NCBI GenBank assembly: GCA_902806105.1
Contig: CADCVI010000089.1
Location: forward strand, 1-38,605
Source: an uncultured Rubrobacteraceae bacterium
GTDB taxonomy: Bacteria > Actinomycetota > Rubrobacteria > Rubrobacterales > Rubrobacteraceae
Reading direction: 5' to 3'
DNA: 38,605 nt
Shown here: in pieces, positions 1 to 6,602 of the stretch
Position numbering within the stretch: the first letter of the stretch is position 1
Layout: each line of letters begins with the position of its first letter
Position numbers and translations under genes: made by a program
Notes under the pieces: model-generated
The model's database searches: none
What the model was told of the DNA's origin: nothing
Seen by the model: the letters and a program-made list of their open reading frames with translations, nothing else

Positions 1-36
1 GGCGATTCTGACTGCCGTTCTCAGGCTCGTGGGCTG

Positions 37-546
37 ATGGTGGGTCAGCGCGAGTACGATTTCTGCCCCCGGTGCGGGGGACATCTCGGCCTGCGCCGGG
101 TCAAGGACGGCGAGCCGGAGCGGCTGGTTTGCGAGCAGTGCTCCTTCGTCTTCTACCTCGGGCCGAAGCTCGTGGCCGCGGTAATCTTCGAGGTGGACGG
201 TGGGATCGTGCTGACGCAGCGGGCCATCGAGCCGGGTTACGGGAAGTGGACGTTCCCGGGCGGGTTCATGGACAGGGGTGAGACGGCGGAGGCCGCAGCC
301 TCACGAGAGGCGCGCGAGGAAGCAGGGGTCGAGGTCGAGGTGGGTGAGATACTCGGGCTCTACTCCTACGAGGGGCAGGTGCCGGTGATCGCGGTGTACA
401 CGGGCCGCGTCACGGACGGCAGGCTCGAACCGCTCGACGAGACGATGGCCGTCGAGGTCTTCCCGCGCGACGGGCTTCCCTGGAGCGAGATGGCTTTTCC
501 GAGCACGGAGCAGGCGCTGAAAGACTACTTGCGCCGGGGCAACTAG
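37..546 (+). CDS. Nudix hydrolase with N-terminal zinc ribbon
   Basis: This is a 169-residue Nudix hydrolase, a family that hydrolyses nucleoside diphosphates linked to another group. A zinc ribbon is visible at the N-terminus (CPRCGG at residues 10-15 and CEQC at 32-35), as in NudC/ADP-ribose-type members. The Nudix box spans about residues 76-98 and matches GX5EX7REUXEEXGU fully, with Glu82 and the REAREE core, so the Mg-binding site looks intact. The domain is complete and ends at the usual length for a zinc-ribbon Nudix protein. The start is ATG at 37; GTG at 40 is an alternative, and no strong ribosome binding site is visible. Its TAG overlaps the stop codon of the convergent flavoprotein gene by two bases. 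The substrate cannot be told from sequence; NADH or ADP-ribose are family guesses. Confidence 0.9.
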   Translation: MVGQREYDFCPRCGGHLGLRRVKDGEPERLVCEQCSFVFYLGPKLVAAVIFEVDGGIVLTQRAIEPGYGKWTFPGGFMDRGETAEAAASREAREEAGVEVEVGEILGLYSYEGQVPVIAVYTGRVTDGRLEPLDETMAVEVFPRDGLPWSEMAFPSTEQALKDYLRRGN

Positions 547-1130
547 CTACCCGCCAGAGCCTCCTCGACGGCCGCCAGGATCTCGGCCTCGTCGGCGAGC
601 CTGCCGACGCCCGGTCTCTCCTCCGCCGAGGCCATTAGCCCCTCGGACGGACCGACGAAACGGTGTCCCCAGCCCGTGAGCGTCGCCACGTTCCTCCTTG
701 TAGCAGGGTTGGACCACATCTCGGGGTTCATGGCGGGGGCCCACAGGACGTTCCTTGCTCCGGCGAGGACCGTGGCGGAGAGGAGGTCGTCGCCGAGGCC
801 AACCGCGGCGCGGGCCATCGCGTCGGCGGTGGCGGGGGCGACGAGGACGAGGTCGGCCCAGCGCGCGAGGGTGACGTGCTCGACCCTCCCCGAGTGTTCC
901 CACCACGTCTCGTCCGTGTGGACGTGGCCTCCGGCGGCGATAGCGAGGGTCTCCTCGGGGATGAAGCGGAAGGCGGCGCCGGTGGCGGCCACTCTTACCT
1001 CGTGGCCGGCCTCCCGGAGGCGGCGGATCACGCCGGGCGTCTTGTACGCCGCGATGCCGCCCGTCACGCCGACCAGCACCCTCGCGGGCGCCCCGCTGCT
1101 ACCGAGTTCCGTCACGTCTACCTCCGGCAA
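543..1130 (-). CDS. CoaC/EpiD-type (HFCD) flavoprotein, phosphopantothenoylcysteine decarboxylase-like
   Basis: A 195-residue flavoprotein of the homo-oligomeric FMN-binding Cys decarboxylase family. It shows the FMN loop GGIAAYK (residues 24-30), the active-site His85 in VEHVTLARWAD, and the PAMNPEMW motif (132-139). It is CoaC-only: no CoaB synthetase domain follows. The segment that in decarboxylases for coenzyme A carries the catalytic Cys (consensus LACG) reads MASA here, with Ser168 at the Cys position, while the following GxGR is kept. It may therefore not be the CoA-pathway enzyme. The start is TTG at 1130, chosen because a full GGAGGATC ribosome binding site lies just before it; a TAGAAT -10 lies at 1151-1156. 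It converges tail to tail with the Nudix gene. Confidence 0.8.
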   Translation of the reverse strand: MPEVDVTELGSSGAPARVLVGVTGGIAAYKTPGVIRRLREAGHEVRVAATGAAFRFIPEETLAIAAGGHVHTDETWWEHSGRVEHVTLARWADLVLVAPATADAMARAAVGLGDDLLSATVLAGARNVLWAPAMNPEMWSNPATRRNVATLTGWGHRFVGPSEGLMASAEERPGVGRLADEAEILAAVEEALAGS

Positions 1131-1150
1131 GATGATCCTCCATCCTCACG

Positions 1151-1156
1151 ATTCTA
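1151..1156 (-). promoter_or_regulatory. Putative -10 box for the CoaC-like gene
   Basis: TAGAAT on the minus strand, 20 nt before the TTG start and upstream of the GGAGGATC ribosome binding site. No clear -35 element is seen at 16-18 bp. Confidence 0.4.
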
Positions 1157-1482
1157 CGCCCGGTCGAACGTGCCCGCACAGGGACAAACCACCGCCACGC
1201 CGACCGTTGCATCCGCGCGAGCGAGTCGAAGAGGAGAAGATCAGCAGGCTCCAACCTGGACGATACGCAGCAGAATTTCAAAAGAGCCGGGCTGGACTGT
1301 GCCCCGAAGAGCTCGCCGGCCCGATCCTTGCCTTGCTCAGTCCCTGCTACTCGAACCGGGAGGAGCGTATAAACCTCCGAGCCCGGCCTGACGCCGGATA
1401 AACGTGACATACACCGGACAACGCGTTCGCCCTCCATTCGAACGGCGTTCGTAGGCGACCGTACGTCGCCCACGCAAACGGG
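1157..1482. other. Intergenic region with a TATAAA box and an inverted repeat
   Basis: This gene-poor stretch lies between two divergent genes. It holds a plus-strand TATAAA at 1368-1373, whose surroundings (1365-1380) resemble the promoter at 17501-17515. It also holds an inverted repeat CGTTCG-N9-CGAACG at 1424-1444 just upstream of the SDR promoter, a possible regulator site. Open frames crossing it in both directions lack ribosome binding sites and family features. No RNA gene was recognised. Confidence 0.4.
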
Positions 1483-1488
1483 TAAGAT
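1483..1488 (+). promoter_or_regulatory. Leaderless-type -10 box for the SDR gene
   Basis: TAAGAT ends 8 nt before the ATG at 1497, and there is no Shine-Dalgarno sequence in between. The spacing places transcription start at or next to the start codon. The same arrangement recurs across the window. Confidence 0.5.
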
Positions 1489-1496
1489 GCGGAACC

Positions 1497-2285
1497 ATGA
1501 CGGAGAGAAGATTGAGCGGCAGGGTCGTGGTGGTTACGGGCGCGTCGAGCGGCATAGGGGAGGCGGCGGCGAGGGAGCTGGCGGCGCGGGGGGCTTCGGT
1601 CGTGCTCGCGGCGCGCGCCGAGGAGAAGCTCGCGTTCGTGGCGCGGGACATCTGTTCCGCGGGCGGTAGGGCGATCGTCATCGGGACCGACGTTGCGGAC
1701 AGGGACTCGGTGAAGGGGATGGTCGAGCGTACCGTGACGGACTTCGGGTCCGTGGACGTGCTCGTGAACAACGCGGGTGTCGGGCTCTCGGGACGCGTCG
1801 CCGAGCTGCGACCGGACGATCTGCGCTACGTGTTCGACGTGAACCTCCTGGGACCACTGAACTGCATACAGGAGGCCCTGCCGCACATGCCGCGCGGCGG
1901 GAGGATCGTCAACGTCTCGTCCGTGGTCGGGAAGCGCGCGATCCCGAAGGTCGGCGGCTACTGCTCGACGAAGTTCGCTCTCAACGCCCTCTCGGACTCC
2001 CTGCGGGTAGAGGTCGCCGACAGGGGCATCACGGTGACGAGCGTCTACCCGGGGACGACGCGCACCTCCTTCAGGGACAATTCGCGGCGCACAAAGAGCG
2101 AGAAGCGTGGCTGGCGTCCGAAGGGCGTACCGCCCGAGAAGGTCGCCGCGAAGATCGCGCAGGCCGCCGAGGGAGGGGGCCGCGACGTCTACGTCACCCT
2201 CACAGACCGGCTATTCGTGGCCGGCACCTCCCTGGCCCCCGGTCTCACGGATCTCGTGCTGCGCCGCTTCTGGGCAAAGGACTGA
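1497..2285 (+). CDS. SDR family NAD(P)-dependent oxidoreductase
   Basis: A 262-residue classical short-chain dehydrogenase/reductase. The Rossmann cofactor loop TGASSGIG is at residues 14-21, NNAG at 91-94, the catalytic Ser at 141-142 and the YxxxK pair at Tyr155/Lys159, so the active site is complete. The segment from about residue 190 to the end, including the TSFRDN stretch, is the variable substrate-binding region. Family members reduce or oxidise carbonyl and alcohol groups; the substrate is not readable here. The ATG start at 1497 has no ribosome binding site but sits 8 nt behind a TAAGAT box, so a leaderless transcript is likely. A second gene follows almost without a gap and is probably cotranscribed. 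Confidence 0.92.
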   Translation: MTERRLSGRVVVVTGASSGIGEAAARELAARGASVVLAARAEEKLAFVARDICSAGGRAIVIGTDVADRDSVKGMVERTVTDFGSVDVLVNNAGVGLSGRVAELRPDDLRYVFDVNLLGPLNCIQEALPHMPRGGRIVNVSSVVGKRAIPKVGGYCSTKFALNALSDSLRVEVADRGITVTSVYPGTTRTSFRDNSRRTKSEKRGWRPKGVPPEKVAAKIAQAAEGGGRDVYVTLTDRLFVAGTSLAPGLTDLVLRRFWAKD

Positions 2286-2292
2286 CGGCCCC

Positions 2293-2925
2293 TTGGGATT
2301 CGAGGAGAGCGCGTTCGCGAGGCTCGGGCGCTACCGAGAGGAAGCTGACCTCTCGCTGGAGGCTCGCCGTGGCATCCACGAGACGACCCGCCGGTTCTCC
2401 GAGCGCCTCTTCGACGGCCTGGAGGGCGTGGCGGCGCTCGCGAGGAGGGCGGGGCTCGGCGCGGAGACTCAGCGCGACGGCGGCCTCCTGGTCATGAGGG
2501 TCGAGGCCGCTCCGGCCGGGGCCGCCGAGGCCCGGGCGACCTTCGGTCTTCTCCCCGGCACCGCCGCAGAGACCGACGAAGACCTCATGCACGAGGAGCT
2601 TACACGCCACACCCTCGACCCCTCCGGCTACTCGGGGCGCATCCTCGGCTGGTCGGACGAGGCGGGGGAGGACGCGTGCCAGGTCTTCGCCGTGTACGGG
2701 GACGGCATCTGGAAGACGAAGGGGATCTTCGTCGCCAGGTCCCGGGGACGCGTGGACGACCCGGACGATGTCCTGAACGGTTTCTGCCTGCGCATCCTCG
2801 GCCGCCTCGTGGACACGGCCGCGCTAACCGGAGGCGCGGGACGGCGCTGGTCGCGGCACGCCTACGCCCTCTCGGACCTCCTCTCGGGACGCGGTTATCC
2901 CACGGAGCTTCGCTGGTCCAGGTAG
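2293..2925 (+). CDS. Hypothetical protein coupled to the SDR gene
   Basis: I do not recognise a family for this roughly 210-residue soluble protein. It has an acidic, helix-prone N-terminal half with several Glu/Arg-rich stretches. The C-terminal half includes a ILGWSDEAGEDACQVFAVYG segment and a short GxGIWKTKG turn. The frame stays open further upstream, but that part lies inside the SDR gene in another frame, so the first sensible start is TTG at 2293, seven bases after the SDR stop. An AAAGGA stretch at the end of the SDR gene may serve as ribosome binding site, which implies translational coupling. Codon third positions are G/C rich as in neighbouring real genes. A role in the same pathway as the SDR is inference from linkage only. 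Confidence 0.6.
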   Translation: MGFEESAFARLGRYREEADLSLEARRGIHETTRRFSERLFDGLEGVAALARRAGLGAETQRDGGLLVMRVEAAPAGAAEARATFGLLPGTAAETDEDLMHEELTRHTLDPSGYSGRILGWSDEAGEDACQVFAVYGDGIWKTKGIFVARSRGRVDDPDDVLNGFCLRILGRLVDTAALTGGAGRRWSRHAYALSDLLSGRGYPTELRWSR

Positions 2926-3015
2926 GTGGTCGGTAGAGGATCTGGTGTTACTTCCGGCATTTCCTCGTCCGAGAGGCGAACGTTAGCAGGAGACCGCGAG
3001 CTCTCGACGGGTGGG

Positions 3016-3302
3016 ATGAACCGTGCGCGCCGCTAACAGGGCTTCGAACGCGTCCCCAGGCAGTTCGAGGTGTACGACGGCGGTCGTCGGCGGAGGGTCG
3101 GGGTCCTGTTCGAGCACGGTGAAAGCGGGGCTTACTTCCGATCTGATCGGGTCGACGTACCGCCGGGGAGTTATCGGGTGAACGCGGCCGGAGAGATGGA
3201 AGGAGCGACGCGTCCGTCGTCCGCTACGAGATTCGGGGCGCTCACCGGCGGGACACGCTGCCTCGGGCGATCCGGGGTGCGTTGCGGCTGGCTCTGCTCT
3301 AG
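3016..3302 (+). pseudogene. Possible decayed reading frame
   Basis: The 373-base stretch between 2925 and 3299 contains no intact gene I can support. From 3037 a plausible protein-like frame runs QGFERVPRQFEVYDGG and continues to about 3205. The protein-like reading then appears to continue one base over (ASVVRYEIRGAHRRDT) and ends at TAG 3300-3302. An ATG at 3016 is followed six codons later by TAA. This pattern of a stop and a shift between protein-like stretches suggests a remnant gene. It could also be chance in GC-rich DNA; I know no homologue. Confidence 0.25.
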
Positions 3303-3658
3303 CCTTCCAGCGTCTTCACCGAGCGGATCTCGTACCCGGGCAGGATACCGCTCTGCGTGGCCCTTTCATCGGGTGTCAGCAGACCGAGGCGGACCAGCTC
3401 GTCGAGGGCCGCGGCTATCTCCTCGTCCGTGCAATCCCCCAGGGTTACGCGGAGATCCTTGCGGTTGATCTGACCGTGCGCGAGGTAGGAGCAGAGGCCG
3501 GCGTAGAGGACCTTCGCCGGCGCTCCCAGGTTCAGGGTCCAGATCTCCGGCTCGTACCAGAACCCGCCAATGCCCACGGCGTTGCCGGGGCGTGTGCCGC
3601 GGGCGTCGATGAGGACCGTGACCTCGGGGAGGAGGTTGCTGCTCCTTGCGAACCCCAT
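3299..3658 (-). CDS. Small winged-helix (HTH) protein downstream of the beta-CASP nuclease
   Basis: A 119-residue protein. After an N-terminal segment (residues 1-45) with a GGFWYEPEIWTL stretch, residues about 46-100 look like a winged helix: LGAPAKVLYAGLCSYLAHG, then an Asp/Glu-rich turn, a recognition-like helix EEIAAALDELVRLGLL, and a short wing. The layout resembles the winged helices of plasmid/phage replication and DnaD-like proteins, but similarity is too low to assign a function. The start is ATG at 3658, only five bases after the stop of the nuclease gene, with GAGGTAGCGGGG as ribosome binding site overlapping that stop. It is therefore coupled to the nuclease and may act with it. 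Confidence 0.75.
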   Translation of the reverse strand: MGFARSSNLLPEVTVLIDARGTRPGNAVGIGGFWYEPEIWTLNLGAPAKVLYAGLCSYLAHGQINRKDLRVTLGDCTDEEIAAALDELVRLGLLTPDERATQSGILPGYEIRSVKTLEG

Positions 3659-3663
3659 CCCCG

Positions 3664-6174
3664 CTACCTCAGGACGGTCCGGACCGTCTCGCCGACCGCC
3701 GGGGTGTGTATCTTGTAGCTCGGGGCGAGCCGGTAGGCGAGGTCGCTGATGCGCCTCTTGGAGCCGTGGATCAGGATGATCTGGCGCGGCGTGAGCTTCT
3801 CGGTGATGCCGAGAAGCTCTTCCTGCGTGCAGTGAGCCGCGAAGTTGACCTTCTCCACCCGCCAGCCCTCGCCCTCGGCCGGGGCCTCTCCGGTACCGTA
3901 GGAGGCCTGGGCGTTGGAGGGCAGGATCACCGCGTTCATCGGATCCTCCTGCAGGCGCCGCCGGTAGAACGCCGAGGCACCCCCTTGCATCGTAACCGGC
4001 GAGGCGATAATGGCGCAGGGGTTGGAGAGGATGCGCTCGCGGGCCTTGTCGTCGTTTGCGACCGCGCGGATGTTGTCGCCGAAGAAGAGCTCTCTCGGGT
4101 CGGTGTGCTGGAGGTAGGGCTTCATGTAGCCGAGCTGCTCGGCGTAGAGGCGCTCGGAGGTCGTTACGACCGAGCCGTCCACGTAGATAAAGACGTCCTT
4201 GTCGAGGCCATACTCCTTGCCGAAGTGCTTTATGCCGAGGATGATCTCCTGCGCCTGTCCCAGGGCGTACGTCGGGATCAGGACCGTCCCCTCCTTCTCG
4301 ACGGTCGTCTCGTTGATGACCTCGATCATGGTCCTGATGGATTCCGAGAACGGCTGGGGCTTCTGGTCCGCGAGCGTCGCCTCCATGATGAGCAGGTCTA
4401 TGTCGCTGACGTCGGGCAACCTGGCGGAGGGGATGGAGAAGTGGTCCTCAAGGCAGATGTCCCCGGTGTGAAAGACCGTCGCCGAGCCCGTCTGGAACAG
4501 GACGCTCGCCGCCCCGAGGATGTGGCCGCTCTCGGTCAGCGTGATCTTCGTGTTCCCTACCCTGATCGGCTTGTTGAACGGCACAGGGACGAGGCGCTTC
4601 CTGACCTCCGAGAGCGGAGCCCCGCCCGCGATGCCGCCGCCCATCGCGGCGTGGTCGTTGAGCGCCGAGGCGATGAGTTTGGCCGAGGGGGGCGTGCAGT
4701 AGATCGGGACGTTCGGCTGGTCGCGCACGAGGAGCGGCAGCGCCCCGCAGTGGTCGAGATGGGCGTGGGTGATGACCGCGGCGTCCAGGCCCTCCACGGT
4801 CCGGAAGTTCGGGGCAAGCGAGCCCCTGCCATCCGGCTTTATGCCGGCGTCCACGAGCAGGCGCGTGCCGCCGAAGTCCAAGAGATGGCTGCTGCCGCCT
4901 ACCTCACCGGCCCCGCCCAGAGCACGGAAGGAGAGCGTCGGACGAGCCTTCGCCGTGGCGTGCGTAGCCGTCTGGCGTGCCTCCGCAGTACCCGGTTCGT
5001 TCGGGGAGCGTGAAGGTTCTTGCCTGGTATAGCGCGGGGTAGGGGAGGGGTCCGCGTCTTCGGGCTCCTCCCCCGTAGAGGAGTGGGCGGGGCCGTTCTG
5101 CCGGCTGGAGCGAGGCTCCCGCAGCTCGGCGTGGGCCCGCAGCACGCTGCCCATAAACTCCATGAGCTGCGCGGTCCTCGCGGTGGCGTCGAGGGAGTTG
5201 GGGAGGGAGCCAACCTCGTTCTTGACGGTCCTTATGAGGAGCTCGCCGAACTCCTCGTCGGTGAAGCGGGCATTCTGGAGGGAGGCCTGGATGCGGTCCC
5301 TCTCCGCCACTACCTGCCCTAACTCGTCGTGCATCGCCTCGAGGCGCTCGGCCGCCGAAGAGTAAGCTGCCCGCTCCCCCTCGAGGATGCGCTCCAGGTG
5401 CTTCGCCCTCTTCTCCAGTTCGGAGACCTTCTCGCCCATCCTGGTCCTCAGGTCCATGGCCGTGGCCGCGCGTTCCTCCGACCTACGCGCTCCGGCGATG
5501 GCGTCCTGCCTCTCGTCGAGCAGGACCTGTACCTCGCGCCCGAGGGAGGCCGCCTGCTCCCTTGCCGCCCTGCTGGAGAAGGAGAGCTGCTCGTTCTCGT
5601 GCTTGAGGCGCTCGAGCTCTGCTTCTAGCTCCGCTATGCGCGCGCTCTCGGAGGCCTGTTTCTCGGCCTGCTGGTTCTCCTCCCTCCAGCGGGCAATGAG
5701 CGCTTGAACCACCCCGTCCGAGGGCTCCGTCTCGCCGCTCAGGGCCGCGAGGAGCAGGCCCTCCGTCGTGTGGGCCTCGGCAAGCTCTCCCACGTTCTCT
5801 GTGGTGAGACCTTCGAGGGCGTCGTAGGTCTCAGGCGGTATCTGGTCCCCGACGGCGGTGCGGAAGGCGCCCCAGGCGGCGACGTCGTGCATCACGCGCC
5901 TCGCAACACCCTTCAGGATGCCGGCCGCGCTCCCGGCCTTGCGGGTCAGGGCATCGGCCTGGATGCCGCGTGGCAGCAGGGCCTCGTCCAGGCCCGGGAT
6001 GTTCTTGCAGAGCTCCGCCAGGGTCTTGCGCGTATCCAACCGGGCGAGCCGGCGCTGCAGAAGCTCCTCGGGGAAACCTTGTGGCGGAAGAGGGGGCGAT
6101 GCATGCTTCCCGGCCTCGCCGGGTTCGGCGCCCGTCCCCTCGGACGCCTCGTCTCTGGGTATGGAATCTGACAT
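3664..6174 (-). CDS. Beta-CASP metallo-beta-lactamase nuclease with long N-terminal coiled coil
   Basis: An 836-residue protein in two halves. Residues about 25-155 are helical, 165-320 form a heptad-rich coiled coil full of Glu/Arg/Ala, and 340-410 is a Pro/Ser-rich linker. From about 412 on it is a CPSF73/RNase J-like metallo-beta-lactamase with beta-CASP insert: GGAGEVGG, THAHLDHCG (about 466-474), ESGHILGAA (about 550), HTGDI (about 572), LIMEATLA (about 597), NFAAHCTQEEL (about 778) and ILIHGS (about 801). All metal ligands seem present, so it should be an active Zn-dependent ribonuclease, or less likely a DNA nuclease. Typical family members are 450-600 residues and lack this coiled coil. 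The ATG at 6174 has a GGAGGGAGA ribosome binding site. A winged-helix gene follows in the same transcript. Confidence 0.9.
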   Translation of the reverse strand: MSDSIPRDEASEGTGAEPGEAGKHASPPLPPQGFPEELLQRRLARLDTRKTLAELCKNIPGLDEALLPRGIQADALTRKAGSAAGILKGVARRVMHDVAAWGAFRTAVGDQIPPETYDALEGLTTENVGELAEAHTTEGLLLAALSGETEPSDGVVQALIARWREENQQAEKQASESARIAELEAELERLKHENEQLSFSSRAAREQAASLGREVQVLLDERQDAIAGARRSEERAATAMDLRTRMGEKVSELEKRAKHLERILEGERAAYSSAAERLEAMHDELGQVVAERDRIQASLQNARFTDEEFGELLIRTVKNEVGSLPNSLDATARTAQLMEFMGSVLRAHAELREPRSSRQNGPAHSSTGEEPEDADPSPTPRYTRQEPSRSPNEPGTAEARQTATHATAKARPTLSFRALGGAGEVGGSSHLLDFGGTRLLVDAGIKPDGRGSLAPNFRTVEGLDAAVITHAHLDHCGALPLLVRDQPNVPIYCTPPSAKLIASALNDHAAMGGGIAGGAPLSEVRKRLVPVPFNKPIRVGNTKITLTESGHILGAASVLFQTGSATVFHTGDICLEDHFSIPSARLPDVSDIDLLIMEATLADQKPQPFSESIRTMIEVINETTVEKEGTVLIPTYALGQAQEIILGIKHFGKEYGLDKDVFIYVDGSVVTTSERLYAEQLGYMKPYLQHTDPRELFFGDNIRAVANDDKARERILSNPCAIIASPVTMQGGASAFYRRRLQEDPMNAVILPSNAQASYGTGEAPAEGEGWRVEKVNFAAHCTQEELLGITEKLTPRQIILIHGSKRRISDLAYRLAPSYKIHTPAVGETVRTVLR

Positions 6175-6222
6175 CGGATCTCCCTCCGAGTATGCGAATT
6201 TGCTACAAAATTCATAGAAATA

Positions 6223-6228
6223 ATTCTA
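6223..6228 (-). promoter_or_regulatory. Putative -10 box of the beta-CASP nuclease operon
   Basis: TAGAAT on the minus strand lies in an unusually AT-rich patch (about 6195-6245), 48 nt upstream of the start codon. The patch is the only low-GC stretch nearby. The exact promoter is uncertain, since a second AT-rich box lies closer to the gene. Confidence 0.4.
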
Positions 6229-6285
6229 CCACGGGCTTTTTTTCTCCCCGCGAGCGCCCGGGCCGGACGGGGGCGCTGCCCTTCA

Positions 6286-6291
6286 TATAAA
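6286..6291 (+). promoter_or_regulatory. Leaderless-type -10 box
   Basis: TATAAA ends 9 nt before the ATG at 6301, with no Shine-Dalgarno between. This supports a leaderless or near-leaderless transcript of the small gene that follows. Confidence 0.5.
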
Positions 6292-6300
6292 CTGGGCCGC

Positions 6301-6573
6301 ATGGACTCCGAGATGGGCGCGCAGAACGCGAGAATCTTTGCCTACTCCCCCGGCCGCTACCCGATCCTTGTCGTGGAACTGGCCCCGGGAGAGTTTCGGA
6401 CGCTCTACTACGAGACCGGCTACGACCCCGAGAGGTCCAAGCCCGTCACCGAGGAGTGGATGACCGAGAACGCCGTGGGCCGCCACAGCTTCGTAAAGGT
6501 CTCCCCGCCCCGCGACGTGCAGACCCAGGCGCTAAGAGACTACGTCCGCGAGGAGCTCCTGAAGGATCTCTAG
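6301..6573 (+). CDS. Small hypothetical protein (90 aa)
   Basis: I do not recognise a family. The 90-residue product is soluble and charged, with a beta-rich first half (ARIFAYSPGRYPILVVELAPG) and a helical, acidic C-terminus ending LRDYVREELLKDL. There is no signal peptide, membrane segment or Cys pair. It starts with ATG directly behind a TATAAA box and has G/C-rich third codon positions, so I believe it is a real gene. It sits alone between the divergent nuclease operon and the convergent pknB gene, only 29 bases from the latter's stop, and so gives no operon clue to its role. Confidence 0.65.
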   Translation: MDSEMGAQNARIFAYSPGRYPILVVELAPGEFRTLYYETGYDPERSKPVTEEWMTENAVGRHSFVKVSPPRDVQTQALRDYVREELLKDL

Positions 6574-6602
6574 AACCGCGCCGGGGCTACGGGCCGGAGC
6601 TC

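Noticed and set aside
543..546. Overlapping convergent stop codons of two genes
   Set aside because: Real, but such tight packing is common in compact genomes and suggests nothing further.
3646..5013. Long plus-strand open frame opposite the beta-CASP gene
   Set aside because: It lies wholly on the reverse of a gene with intact catalytic motifs; its Arg/Gly/Val-rich sequence has no family features. Such mirror frames are expected at this GC content.
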